DNA of 17,451 nt. Origin: JAYTXL01 sp043742955. Lineage in GTDB: Bacteria > Verrucomicrobiota > Verrucomicrobiia > Limisphaerales > JAYTXL01. The notes under the pieces were generated by a model. That model saw nothing but the letters and a program-made list of their open reading frames with translations, was not told the DNA's origin and ran no database searches. The first letter of the stretch is position 1, and each line of letters starts with the position of its first letter. Location of the stretch: the NCBI GenBank assembly GCA_043742955.1, contig JAYTXL010000373.1, positions 1-17,451 on the forward strand. Reading direction: 5' to 3'. The position numbers were made by a program, and so were the translations under genes. Positions 6,882 through 16,300 of this stretch are shown in pieces.

Positions 6882-8309
6882 ATGAACGAATCGAGGCGCG
6901 CCGCGTTGATTTTGACGATGAACCAGCGGACAAACAAAAAAATTGATCAGATTACCCGGCTGACCTGGGTGCTTCTGGTCGGCGGTATTCTGGGGGGGGC
7001 CGCGGCGGCATCTGCACCGGCAGCGGAGCTCGACGCGCGGCGCGACGCCACGGTGAACGCGATCGAGCGGGTGCTGCCCTCCGTGGTCAATATCGGCACG
7101 CGCACGCGCCGGGAGCGGCGCGGGTATTACTACGATTGGTTTCGGGACAACGTCGCGCCGTTCGTGCAGGAACTGCCGCCGCAGGAAAGCGCCGGCTCGG
7201 GCGTCATTATCGATGAGGACGGCTATGTGCTGACGAATGTGCATGTAGTGGAGGAGGCCGATGAAATCTGGGTCCGGTTGTCGGACGGCCGGGTGATTCA
7301 GGCCAAGCCCATCATGGGCAATCGCAAATCGGACGTGGCGCTGCTCCAGTTGCGCGGCAAGCCCGGCGAAAAATTTCAGGCGGTCAAGTTCGCCGCCAAT
7401 GACGATTTACTGCTGGGGGAGACGGTGATCGCGCTGGGGAATCCGTTCGGGCTGGGCGGCTCGGTCAGCCGGGGAATATTGAGTTCCAAAAGCCGTCGGC
7501 CGTCCACCAACAGCGACGAGCCGCTCGAGCTCCCGGACTGGCTGCAAACCGACGCCGCCATCAACCCCGGCAACAGCGGGGGGGCGCTCATCAACCTGCG
7601 CGGCGAACTCATCGGGATTAACGTGGCGGTGTTTCGCGGCGGCCAGGGCATCGGCTTTGCCATTCCCATCAAACGGGTGTCCGAAGCGCTGTCCGAAATT
7701 TTCACCCCCGAGGCGCTGAAACAACTTTGGTTCGGCGCGCGCGTCAAGGCCGGGGCACCACCGCTCAAGGTCTGGGCCGTGCAACGCGGCAGCCCGGCGG
7801 AAACCGCGGGGCTGAAGCTGAGTGATATCGTGCTCTCGGTCAACGGGCTGACGCCGAGGAATTTCTTCGGGCTCACGCGCGAATTAATCGCGGCCGGGGA
7901 GAAGGGCGAGGTGGCGCTGGTGGTTCAGCGCGACGGCGAGCAAAAAAAACTGGCGCTGAAAATGGCGCCGGAAAAAAGTTTTTTTAACGCGGGCTTGATC
8001 CAGCGGAAGCTGGGGATGACGCTGCAGGAAGTGACGCCGGAATTGGTGGAGAGCCTGGGCTTCAGCGGGGGCAGCGGTTTGGTGATCACTGCCATCGAGC
8101 CGGCCGGACCGGCGGCGGCGGCGGGTTTGCAGCCGCGCACGTTGATCCGGGGTTTGGACGGCGTGGCCACTGCGGACCTGGTGGACGCGGCGAAAATTGT
8201 TTATGAAAAGAGCAAGGGCGAGCCGGTGAAATTGAATGTGGTGGTGCCGGTGCGCCGCGGCAACCTGGCCGCCTATCGCGAGGCCCATGTGACGCTGGCG
8301 GTGCGCTAA
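6882..8309 (+). CDS. htrA: HtrA/DegP-like periplasmic serine protease with two PDZ domains
   Basis: Exported trypsin-like serine protease/chaperone that degrades misfolded envelope proteins. Using ATG 6882 (475 residues, purine-rich GGAAAAG just upstream), the layout is: N-terminal hydrophobic segment at about 27-45 (TWVLLVGGILGGAAAASAPA, a signal peptide or anchor), protease domain about 60-280, PDZ1 about 285-365, and PDZ2 about 372-470. The catalytic triad is His121 (TNVHVVEEAD), Asp151 (KSDVALLQL) and Ser232 (NPGNSGGALIN). PDZ1 holds the RGSPAETAGLKLSDIVLSVNG loop and PDZ2 has GPAAAAGLQPRTLIRGLDG. An ATG at 6918 would give a shorter, more typical signal peptide and is an equal alternative. 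It is the first gene of the operon, ten bases before the ABC ATPase. A G8 run lies in the signal-peptide codons (6992-6999). Confidence 0.93.
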   Translation: MNESRRAALILTMNQRTNKKIDQITRLTWVLLVGGILGGAAAASAPAAELDARRDATVNAIERVLPSVVNIGTRTRRERRGYYYDWFRDNVAPFVQELPPQESAGSGVIIDEDGYVLTNVHVVEEADEIWVRLSDGRVIQAKPIMGNRKSDVALLQLRGKPGEKFQAVKFAANDDLLLGETVIALGNPFGLGGSVSRGILSSKSRRPSTNSDEPLELPDWLQTDAAINPGNSGGALINLRGELIGINVAVFRGGQGIGFAIPIKRVSEALSEIFTPEALKQLWFGARVKAGAPPLKVWAVQRGSPAETAGLKLSDIVLSVNGLTPRNFFGLTRELIAAGEKGEVALVVQRDGEQKKLALKMAPEKSFFNAGLIQRKLGMTLQEVTPELVESLGFSGGSGLVITAIEPAGPAAAAGLQPRTLIRGLDGVATADLVDAAKIVYEKSKGEPVKLNVVVPVRRGNLAAYREAHVTLAVR

Positions 8310-8319
8310 CCTTTTTTTC

Positions 8320-9282
8320 ATGAGCGACACGCCGATGATTGAAGTGGAGAACCTGACCAAGCGGTATGCCGGGCGCACGGCCGTGGCGGGGCTTTCATTC
8401 AAGGTGGGCAAAGGCGAGATTGTTGGTTTTCTCGGCCCCAACGGCGCGGGAAAAAGCACCACCATGCGCATGCTTTCCGGCTTTATGCCGGCGTCGGCGG
8501 GCACCGCGCGCGTGGCTGGCTTTGATGTGTTCACCCAGGCGGACGAGGTGCGCCGCCGGATCGGGTACATGCCCGAAAACAACCCGTTGCACTTGGACAT
8601 GCGGGTGCGGGAATATTTGAAGTTTCGCGCCCGCCTCAAAGGCTTGAGCGTTCGTCAAAGCCGGGAGCGGGTCGATACGGTGACGGATCAGTGCGGGTTG
8701 GGTGATGTGACCAGCAAAGTCATCGGCCAACTCTCCAAGGGCTACCGGCAGCGCGTTGGGCTGGCCGATGCTCTCGTGCATGAACCCGAACTGATCATTC
8801 TGGACGAGCCAACCATCGGGCTGGATCCGCATCAAATTCGCGCCGTGCGCCAGGTCATCAAAGATTTGGGCCAGCGTCACACAGTGCTCATTTCCACCCA
8901 CATCCTGCCGGAGGTCGAGATGACCTGCAGCCGCGTCATCATCTTGCTGGAGGGCCGGATCAAAGTGGCCGACACGCTGGATAACATCCGTAAGATCATG
9001 AGTGAAGGCAGCCAGGTCATCGCGGAGATCGCCGCCCCACCCGCCGACCTGAAGCTCTGCTGGGAGCACCTGGCGGAGGTCGAGCACTTCGATGTTTCGC
9101 CGGCGGAAGGGGAGTATCAGCGTTGCGCGCTGACCCCCCGGGCGGGCGTGGACTTGCGGCCGCAAATATTTTCCCTGGTCCGGGACCGGGGCTGGGCGTT
9201 GCGTGAGCTGACCCGCAGCCGGCATTCCCTGGAAGACATTTTCATGCACGTCACCCGTGCGGAGCAGGAGGAGGAGCTCTAA
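8320..9282 (+). CDS. GldA-like ABC transporter ATP-binding protein
   Basis: ATP-binding subunit of an ABC-2-type exporter, 320 residues, acting on the cytoplasmic face of the inner membrane. Seen motifs: Walker A GPNGAGKST (39-47), a Q-loop region YMPENNPL in which Glu86 stands where many ABC proteins have Gln, signature LSKGYRQR (138-145), Walker B LIILDEP (158-164, catalytic Glu163), D-loop GLDP and switch His194. A ~90-residue C-terminal regulatory extension ends in SLEDIFMHVTRAEQEEEL, as in the NatA/GldA/CcmA-like group. The MPENNPL form of the Q-loop is what I recall from GldA-type proteins. The start at ATG 8320 follows the htrA stop by ten bases. The stop TAA shares its last base with the permease ATG, so the two subunits are coupled. 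The transported substrate is unknown. Confidence 0.93.
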   Translation: MSDTPMIEVENLTKRYAGRTAVAGLSFKVGKGEIVGFLGPNGAGKSTTMRMLSGFMPASAGTARVAGFDVFTQADEVRRRIGYMPENNPLHLDMRVREYLKFRARLKGLSVRQSRERVDTVTDQCGLGDVTSKVIGQLSKGYRQRVGLADALVHEPELIILDEPTIGLDPHQIRAVRQVIKDLGQRHTVLISTHILPEVEMTCSRVIILLEGRIKVADTLDNIRKIMSEGSQVIAEIAAPPADLKLCWEHLAEVEHFDVSPAEGEYQRCALTPRAGVDLRPQIFSLVRDRGWALRELTRSRHSLEDIFMHVTRAEQEEEL

Positions 9283-10034
9283 TGCAACCCTACTGGACAC
9301 TCGTGCGCCGGGAACTGGGCGCTTATTTCGTTTCGCTCACCGGCTACACTATTATCGCGTCGGTTCAACTGCTGGTGGGACTGAGCTTCGTCATTTTACT
9401 GGCGGACCTGAACGGCAAGCCGTTTGACGCGCCGTTCACGGAGGCGTTTTTCAACAACGGGCTTTTCTGGCTGATCCTTCTGCTCGTCGCCCCGGTGATC
9501 ACCATGCGCTCGTTCGCCCTCGAGAAATTTACCGGCACGTATGAAACGCTGATGACCACGCCGGTGAGCGATCTGCAGGTGGTGCTGGCGAAATTCACCG
9601 GCGCGATGTTATTTTTCCTGACCACCTGGCTGCCGCTGCTGGCGTATCCGTATCTGCTGAGTCGTTACTCCGTGGATCTGGCGCAGGTGGAGACCGGGAC
9701 GTTGTCCAGCACGTTCCTGGGGATATCCCTGTTCGGCGGTTTGTACATGGCGCTCGGATGTTTCGCCTCGTCGCTGACGCGCAGCCAGATCATCGCCGCG
9801 ATGAATACGCTGGCGCTGGGTCTGGGTCTGTTTCTCCTGAGCTTCCTGTCGGTGCTGCGGCCGCCGCAGCCGGGGTGGCAGACGCAGCTGCTCGCCCAGG
9901 TGTCAATGATCGAGCACATGCGGGATTTCAGCCGCGGCCTGGTGGACACGCGGCACGTGGTCTTCTACGTGAGCCTGACGATCTTCTTTCTGTTCCTGAC
10001 CTTGAAGGTGGTGGAAAGCCGCCGGTGGAAATGA
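9282..10034 (+). CDS. GldF-like ABC-2 type permease
   Basis: Integral inner-membrane permease of the ABC-2 type, 250 residues, the partner of the preceding ATPase. Six hydrophobic segments can be read at about 22-41, 58-76, 104-126, 145-163, 170-192 and 226-243. Between segments 2 and 3 is the coupling-helix-like stretch FALEKFTGTYETLMTTPVSD. The segment MIEHMRDFSRGLVDTRHVVF before the last helix is characteristic of GldF-type permeases. The start is fixed by the TAATG overlap with the ATPase and by a strong GGAGGAGG ribosome site inside the ATPase's last codons. Six bases separate its stop from the gldG-like gene. In Flavobacterium the Gld ABC proteins affect gliding; nothing in this window shows gliding, so the name indicates family only. 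Confidence 0.92.
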   Translation: MQPYWTLVRRELGAYFVSLTGYTIIASVQLLVGLSFVILLADLNGKPFDAPFTEAFFNNGLFWLILLLVAPVITMRSFALEKFTGTYETLMTTPVSDLQVVLAKFTGAMLFFLTTWLPLLAYPYLLSRYSVDLAQVETGTLSSTFLGISLFGGLYMALGCFASSLTRSQIIAAMNTLALGLGLFLLSFLSVLRPPQPGWQTQLLAQVSMIEHMRDFSRGLVDTRHVVFYVSLTIFFLFLTLKVVESRRWK

Positions 10035-10040
10035 CCTGAC

Positions 10041-11531
10041 ATGCCCCCCGATTCGCCATCCGCCCCCAGTTACTCCATCGGCCGCAAATGGAGCACCGTC
10101 CTAAACGTGACGGTTTCCACGCTGGCCGTGCTCGCGCTGGTGGTGATGGTCAACTACCTCGGCGCGCGACATTTTGTGCGTGTTTCATGGAAGGATGAAA
10201 CCTCTTTCAAGCTATCCCGACTCACGCTGCAGGTGCTCCACTCCCTGACCAACCAGGTGCGCGTGGTGGTGTTCTTCGACCCGGAAGAGCCGCTCTACAG
10301 CCCGGTGACGGAACTGCTTAATGAATACAAGTTGAACAGCCCGCGGATATCGGTGGAGACCGTTAATTATGTCAGCGATCCAGGCAAGGCCAACGCCATC
10401 ATCGAGAAATACAAATTGCCCCGCTCGGCCAAGGACGTGGTGATATTTGAATGCGATGGCAAAACCGAGGTCGTGCAACCAGGCAGCCTCACCGAGTTGG
10501 ATCTTTCCAAGCTGATGAGCGGGTCGAGCCACGAGGTGAAGCGCAAGGCGTTCCTGGGCGAGCGGTTTTTCACCTCCAAAATTGTTGGTGTCACCACCGC
10601 CAGAAAACCGCGGGCCTATTTCTTGTTGGGTCACGGTGAGCATGACCCGACGAACGACGCCCTCAATGATGGCTACGGCAAGTTTGCGGCATTGCTGCAA
10701 GAGAATAACATCCAGTTGGGCCGATGCACCTTGTTGGGCACCAATGAAGTGCCGGCCGATTGCCAGCTATTGATGATCCCCGGGCCCCGGGCATCCCTGG
10801 CTGCGGAGGAACCGGCCAAACTGGAAAAATACCTAAACCAGGGCGGCCGGGTGCTCATCCTGCTGCGCTATGGCTCCCATGCCGGCTTGGAGAAAACCCT
10901 GGCGAATTGGGGCGTGGCCGTGGAAGAAAACGTCGTCCTCGATGACGATCATCGCTCGGCTGAAAACGATGTGATTGTGACGGCCTACAGTGGGCATCCG
11001 ATTGTGAAATCGCTGGCCCAGGGCAATCTCCCCCTACGCCTCGTCCTGCCGCGTTCGGTGGGTAAGATTCTGGATAGTCCGCAGAATGCCGACGTGGCCC
11101 AGGTGGTTGAGCTCGCGACCACTTGTCCGAAAGGCGTGGCGGTAACCGACATTCGCGATGGCGTCCTCCGGCCGAATCCGGCGAAGGATCGCCGGGGTGC
11201 CATCCCGTTGATGGTGGCGGTGGAAAAGGGCCGCATCAAAGGCATCAACCTGGATCAGGGTTCCACCCGGTTGGTGGTGATCGGGGATTCCTACTTTTTG
11301 GACAACCAATTGATTGATCAACTCGCCAACCGCGACTTTGCGTGGCAGGCGGTGGACTGGCTGCTCGACCGCTCCCAGGTGCTCGGCGCGATCGGCCCGC
11401 GAGCGATCAAGGAATACACCATCACCATGACCCCCGCCCAGATGATATCGCTCCGTTGGATATTGCTCGGCGCGGTGCCGGGCGCCATCCTCTTGCTGGG
11501 CGTGCTGGTCTGGTTCCGCCGCCGTTTTTGA
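10041..11531 (+). CDS. GldG family ABC-transporter auxiliary protein
   Basis: A 496-residue protein of the GldG/ABC_transp_aux type (PF09822-like), thought to be the extracytoplasmic companion of GldA/GldF-type exporters. It has an N-terminal membrane segment at about 19-40 (VLNVTVSTLAVLALVVMVNYL), a large extracytoplasmic region of about 430 residues, and a C-terminal membrane helix at about 473-492 followed by RRRF. Family-like landmarks are KDETSFKLSRLTLQVLHSLT after the first helix, VRVVVFFDPEEPLYSPVTELLNEY, YFLLGHGEHDP, and PGPRASLAAEEPAKLEKYLNQGGRVLILL. Both ends are membrane-anchored, so the bulk lies in the periplasm. It lies six bases after the permease and four before the DUF4340 gene. 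No clear ribosome site precedes the ATG, consistent with translation by coupling. Confidence 0.92.
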   Translation: MPPDSPSAPSYSIGRKWSTVLNVTVSTLAVLALVVMVNYLGARHFVRVSWKDETSFKLSRLTLQVLHSLTNQVRVVVFFDPEEPLYSPVTELLNEYKLNSPRISVETVNYVSDPGKANAIIEKYKLPRSAKDVVIFECDGKTEVVQPGSLTELDLSKLMSGSSHEVKRKAFLGERFFTSKIVGVTTARKPRAYFLLGHGEHDPTNDALNDGYGKFAALLQENNIQLGRCTLLGTNEVPADCQLLMIPGPRASLAAEEPAKLEKYLNQGGRVLILLRYGSHAGLEKTLANWGVAVEENVVLDDDHRSAENDVIVTAYSGHPIVKSLAQGNLPLRLVLPRSVGKILDSPQNADVAQVVELATTCPKGVAVTDIRDGVLRPNPAKDRRGAIPLMVAVEKGRIKGINLDQGSTRLVVIGDSYFLDNQLIDQLANRDFAWQAVDWLLDRSQVLGAIGPRAIKEYTITMTPAQMISLRWILLGAVPGAILLLGVLVWFRRRF

Positions 11532-11535
11532 GCCG

Positions 11536-13371
11536 ATGAACCCCAAACAAACACGCGCACTGGTGATGTTGGCCCTGGGGCTGTTTGCCTTCATCTATTT
11601 TTTCGAGCGACATCTCTACGACGACAAGCAGCGCCCGGCGGTGGCGCCCAGGCTTTTCCCAGACCTCGAAGTTGCCAAGGTCACGCGCATCGAAATCATC
11701 GCCGGCCCCCAGTCGGTCCGCGCTGAACGAATCAACGACGTCTGGACCCTGACGGCGCCCGTAAGCTATCCGGCCCAGCAGGTCAGCATCGCCGCCTTTT
11801 TAAACGCCTGCCGGCAACTGACGACGTCGTCCACCATTCCGGCCACCGTGCTGGCCAATCAACCGCGCGGCCTTGCGGACTACGGTTTGCAACCACCCAC
11901 CGCCCGGTTGATCTTGCAGCAGGGCGGCCAGCGGTTGGAGCTTAAGGTCGGTGCGCACACACCGGTCGGTGACCAGTTGTATCTGCAACTGGGCGATGTG
12001 AACCAGGTGCATGTCACCGAGGCGGCCTTCCTGAACGTGCTACCGCGCACCAGGTATGACTGGCGGGATACCGCGCTCTTGTCACTGAGCGGGTTGCCGT
12101 TCAACCGGCTGGAAGTGCGTTCCGGCCTGCGCGGGTTTGAGGTGCAACGTGACCAACCCAACCAGCCGTGGCGTCTCACGAAGCCCATGCAGACGCGCGC
12201 GGACAACCCCAAGATTAATTATCTGCTGCAACAATTTCAAACCTGGCGCGTGCAGCGATTTGAAACGGACGACCCGCGCGAGGACTTGGAGCCGCTTGGT
12301 TTGCAGCCGCCGGAGGCGGAGTTGACCTTCGGCCAGGGCACCAACGATTTGATCCGCGTGCAGTTCGGGGGCAGCCCGACTAATTATCCGGCGTATGTAT
12401 ATGCCCGTCGGCTGAGCCACACCAACATTGTCCTCGTGCCCCGCGAGTGGCTGGAAATGTTGCGGGCGCCCTTCACCGAATTTCGGGATCGTCGTTTGCT
12501 CACCTTCGCGCCGGAGGCGGTGAACCGGATTGAGGTTCGCGGCGGGGAGACGTTCACCTTGTTGCGCCAGCCGAACCTGGGCTGGCGCGTGGGGGAGGCC
12601 AATAACTTTCCCGCCGATCCGGCGCTCGTCAACGACCTCCTGGCCACGCTCGGCGGGCTTGAGGTCGTGGAGCGCGATGGCTTCGTGAAAGATGTCGTCA
12701 CGCCGGCCGATTTCGTCAATTACGGCCTGGCCCCGCCGATAGGCCAGTTTACCTTGCTCTCCAGCCTGACCAACACGGCTGTCATGCCGACCAACCAGGT
12801 GCTCGCGCAAATCGTGCTGGGCAGTAACTTTCAACTGGATAAGGTCCTGGTCCGGCGCGCGGGCGAGGATTCCGTGTATGCCGTGGCGCGCGGCGAAATT
12901 GAACGGCTGCCCAAGGCCGCCTTTGAACTGCGTGACCGCCGGCTCTGGAATTTTGCCGGGACGAATGTCACCCGCATCCGCGTCACCCAGGAAGGGCGTG
13001 TCCGAAATCTGTTCCGCAATGCCAAGCAGCAATGGGAATTCGCGCCCGATTCCCAGGGCATTCTCAACGACTTTTCCCTGGAAGAAACCCTGCATCGGCT
13101 CGGTCAGTTGCGCGCCGAGGAATGGGTCGCGCGCGGCGCGGACAAGCTGGCCGCTTACGGCCTCCAGGAAACTGCGCACAAGATTTCCCTGACCATCGGC
13201 CCGGGCGAACCGCCGGAAGTATTGACCCTGGAATTCGGGCGGCTGTCACCCACTCGCCAACCCTACGCCGCCATGACGCTTGACGGTCAGCCCGTGGTTT
13301 TCAAATTTCCGCGGGCCTTGCACGAGGATGTGCTGAGGGATCTGGTCGCGCCGCCTCGCAAACGCCCATAA
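11536..13371 (+). CDS. DUF4340 domain protein with four ~140-residue repeats
   Basis: A 611-residue protein with one N-terminal membrane segment (about 8-24, LVMLALGLFAFIYFFE) and a long extracytoplasmic part made of four DUF4340-like repeats. Repeat starts are marked by V-(T/N)-R-I-(E/R)-V at about residues 49, 189, 329 and 478. Each repeat also has a (Y/L)-G-L-x-(P/E)-(P/T) turn at about 116, 254, 396 and 541. Linkers share the pattern F-x-(L/F)-R-D-x-R-L. DUF4340 has no proven biochemical role. Such genes commonly follow gldG-like genes, which suggests a structural or substrate-binding subunit of the same envelope complex. The start at ATG 11536 is four bases after the gldG-like stop, and the next ATG follows its stop after three bases. 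No ribosome site is evident. No catalytic motif is seen. Confidence 0.9.
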   Translation: MNPKQTRALVMLALGLFAFIYFFERHLYDDKQRPAVAPRLFPDLEVAKVTRIEIIAGPQSVRAERINDVWTLTAPVSYPAQQVSIAAFLNACRQLTTSSTIPATVLANQPRGLADYGLQPPTARLILQQGGQRLELKVGAHTPVGDQLYLQLGDVNQVHVTEAAFLNVLPRTRYDWRDTALLSLSGLPFNRLEVRSGLRGFEVQRDQPNQPWRLTKPMQTRADNPKINYLLQQFQTWRVQRFETDDPREDLEPLGLQPPEAELTFGQGTNDLIRVQFGGSPTNYPAYVYARRLSHTNIVLVPREWLEMLRAPFTEFRDRRLLTFAPEAVNRIEVRGGETFTLLRQPNLGWRVGEANNFPADPALVNDLLATLGGLEVVERDGFVKDVVTPADFVNYGLAPPIGQFTLLSSLTNTAVMPTNQVLAQIVLGSNFQLDKVLVRRAGEDSVYAVARGEIERLPKAAFELRDRRLWNFAGTNVTRIRVTQEGRVRNLFRNAKQQWEFAPDSQGILNDFSLEETLHRLGQLRAEEWVARGADKLAAYGLQETAHKISLTIGPGEPPEVLTLEFGRLSPTRQPYAAMTLDGQPVVFKFPRALHEDVLRDLVAPPRKRP

Positions 13372-13374
13372 GCC

Positions 13375-16300
13375 ATGCCAAGGCTGGACTTGCAACGGCT
13401 CTGGCGAATTGTACGGCGCAGCTTTCGCTGGTGTCGGATCATTTTCTTGCTGCTGTTGCTGCTCGCGGTTGGCGCGTTCATCTATCTGAACCGCGTGGGC
13501 CTGCCAAATTTTCTCAAAACCCGGCTGCTCACCGAAGTGCGCTCGCACGGCTTGGAGTTGGAATTTCAACGCGTTCGTCTTCGCTGGTATCAAGGCATCG
13601 TCGCCGAGGGTGTTCGTCTCCGCCCCGCCGGGCAGACCAATGGCCCGCAGCTGCAAGTCCAGGAGGTCCAGCTGCGGTTAAACGCGGATGCGCTCAAGCA
13701 GCGGCGCGTGCAGGTTGACTCCTTGTTGTTGAGCCAGGGTCGGTTCCTTTTGCCACTCAACGCCAGTAACGCGCCGGCATTACCGCTGGCCATCGATGGC
13801 ATCCAGACCGAGTTGCACTTCCGCACCGGAGACCGGTGGGAGCTCGAACAGTTTCAGGCCCAATGCCTGGGCGCCAACCTGCACCTGACCGGAACCCTGA
13901 CCAACGCCGGATTTCTGCGCCAGCTGTCCGCCTCGCGTGGAACGAACGGACCGGCATTGGCATGGCAAAATCCGTTGCTTGAAGCGCGCGCCTGGGCTGA
14001 CCGGCTGCACTTTCAAGCGCCGCCGGAGGTTTTCCTGACGGTTTATGGCGATGCGCGTGACACCAACAGCTTTACGGCCGATCTCAAGATCGATGCCGGG
14101 CGGGCGGGCACGCCGTGGGGTGAGTTGGAAAAAATGCTGCTTACCTCACGGTTTCAGGCCAGCGGGCTGGTGAAAACCGACGTCAAGCTCACCTTGGATC
14201 GTCTCCAAACCGAATGGGGCCAAGCGAGTCATGCGCGGGTGTCGCTGCGCACCACCCAGTCATGGACCAATGCCATTCCGCTGCAGGCGGACTGGGAGGT
14301 GCAGCTACGCGACGCCCAAACGAGCTGGGGAAAGGCGGCTCAAATCCAAATTGGCGGGCAAACCGCCCCCACTACCAACGGCCAGGTTTCCTTCCAAACG
14401 CGGCTGAACCTGTCCGGCACCAGTGTGCAAACCGAGCAGTGGGGGCGGGCTGACTCCGTCCGGCTCTTCGGAAGCATGAGCCATTCGCCGACCAATTTCA
14501 TTCCCCGCGCGGCGGATTTCGACCTGACCCTCGGCCGGCCACAAACGCCCTGGGGAAAGTCCGAGCGCGCGCAGTTGGTCGGCAGGTTTTCCGAAGCCGG
14601 CCCAGGGTTTCGCGCCCCGGCGGATGCCAGTTGGGCGGGTTGGGCCAAACTGGCGCCGATCCGCCTGGATTGGGAGTGCCGCTTGACGCAGTTGGAGGCC
14701 GGAAAAATCCAGGCGCAAAAATTATTTTTCTCCGGTCAGTGGCGCGCGCCGGAACTCACCATTCCCCAATTCAAGGCTGAACTTTATGAGGGGCAGGCGG
14801 AGGGTGCGCTCCAGCTGGATGTTGCCACGCGCGTACTTTCGTTGAAAAGTGTGCAGGATATTAATCCGCACCAGATCGGCCATCTGCTGGATACCAATAG
14901 CCAGTACTGGCTCAAACAATTCACCTGGCAATCCCCGCCCCAGCTTACCCTGTCGGGAAAGATGGTAATCCCCTCGTGGACCAATGCCCAGCCCGCGCAG
15001 TGGACCGAGGCCTGGCGAGCGGCCTCGCTGGACGGCGACGTAAAACTCGGCCCTTGCGGCTGGCGCGAAATCAACCTGCTCTCCCTGGCCACGCCGTTCG
15101 CCTACTCGAATTCAGTCTGGCGACTGGCCAACCTCGCGATCCAACGGCCGGAGGGCCCCACCGATTTGCGTTTCAGCACGGATCTGGCCCGCGGCGACTT
15201 TCACGCCGCTTTCCGCACCCAGGTGGATCCGCGGTTGGTGAAGCCTTTTTTGGCCGGGGAGGAAGCCCTGCAGGTTTATGATTTCTTTCAATTCACCAGC
15301 CTGCCCGCGTTGCAGGGCGAAATATGGGGCCGCTGGGACGGGCTCGACCGGCTGGGCGTGACCGCGCAAGTCGCGGTCACGAACTTTGTTTTTCGGGGCG
15401 AATCCTGCAGCCGCTTTGCCACGACCCTGCAGTTCACGAATCAATTTGTTGATTTCGCCGGCATTGAAATCGCGCGTGGCGAGCAACGGATCAACGTGTC
15501 CGGTGCGGGCATCGATTTGCGCCGTCACCGCCTGTTCGTGACGAATGTGTTAAGCACCATGGACCCCTACGTGGCCACCGGGGCCATTGATCCCGGGGCC
15601 CGCGCGGCCATCGAACCATACCAGTTCGCCATGCCGCCAACCGTGCGCGTGAACGGCTCGATTGACCTGACTGACATTGCCACCACCGACCTGCATTTTG
15701 ACATTGCGGGGGGGGCGTTTCATTACTGGAAATTCAATCTGCCCGCCGTGACCGGCACCGTTCATTGGGTGACCAACACCCTTTCCATTACCAATGTGCA
15801 GGCGGATTTTTACGGCGGCAAATTGAAGTGGGCGGGGGTGTTTGATTTCGCCCAGCAGGCCAGCCCGGCTTTTCGTTTCATCGGCGACTTTACGGACGCC
15901 AACATGCAGCCCCTGATGCACGACCTGGCATCGCCGACAAACCACTCGGAAGGAATCCTCACCGGTTCACTAAACATCACGGCGGCCAATAGCGACGACT
16001 GGAAGAGTTGGCAGGGATTTGGCTACGTCACCCTGCGCGATGGATTTCTGTGGGACGTGCCCATGTTCGGTCTGTTTTCGCCGATCTTGAACGGCATTCA
16101 CCCCGGCCTGGGCAGCAGCCGGGCCAGCCGCGGCGCAGCCACCTACACCATAACGGACAGTGTCATCCGGACGAAGGATCTGGAGATAACCGAGCCGGCC
16201 ATGCGCCTCCGCTACGAAGGCACCGTGGACTTTGACGGCGTGGTGAATGCCCGCGTGGAAGCCGACCTGTTTCGCAACACCTGGCTCGTGGGCCGGTTGG

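Noticed and set aside
8310..8319. T7 run between htrA and the ABC ATPase as a terminator
   Set aside because: No GC-rich stem precedes it and the ATPase ATG follows at once; it is more likely just the leader of the next gene.
9758..10039. Extra small gene inside the permease
   Set aside because: Alternate frame of a clear six-helix membrane protein; the product is Arg/Ala-rich and has no independent start signal.
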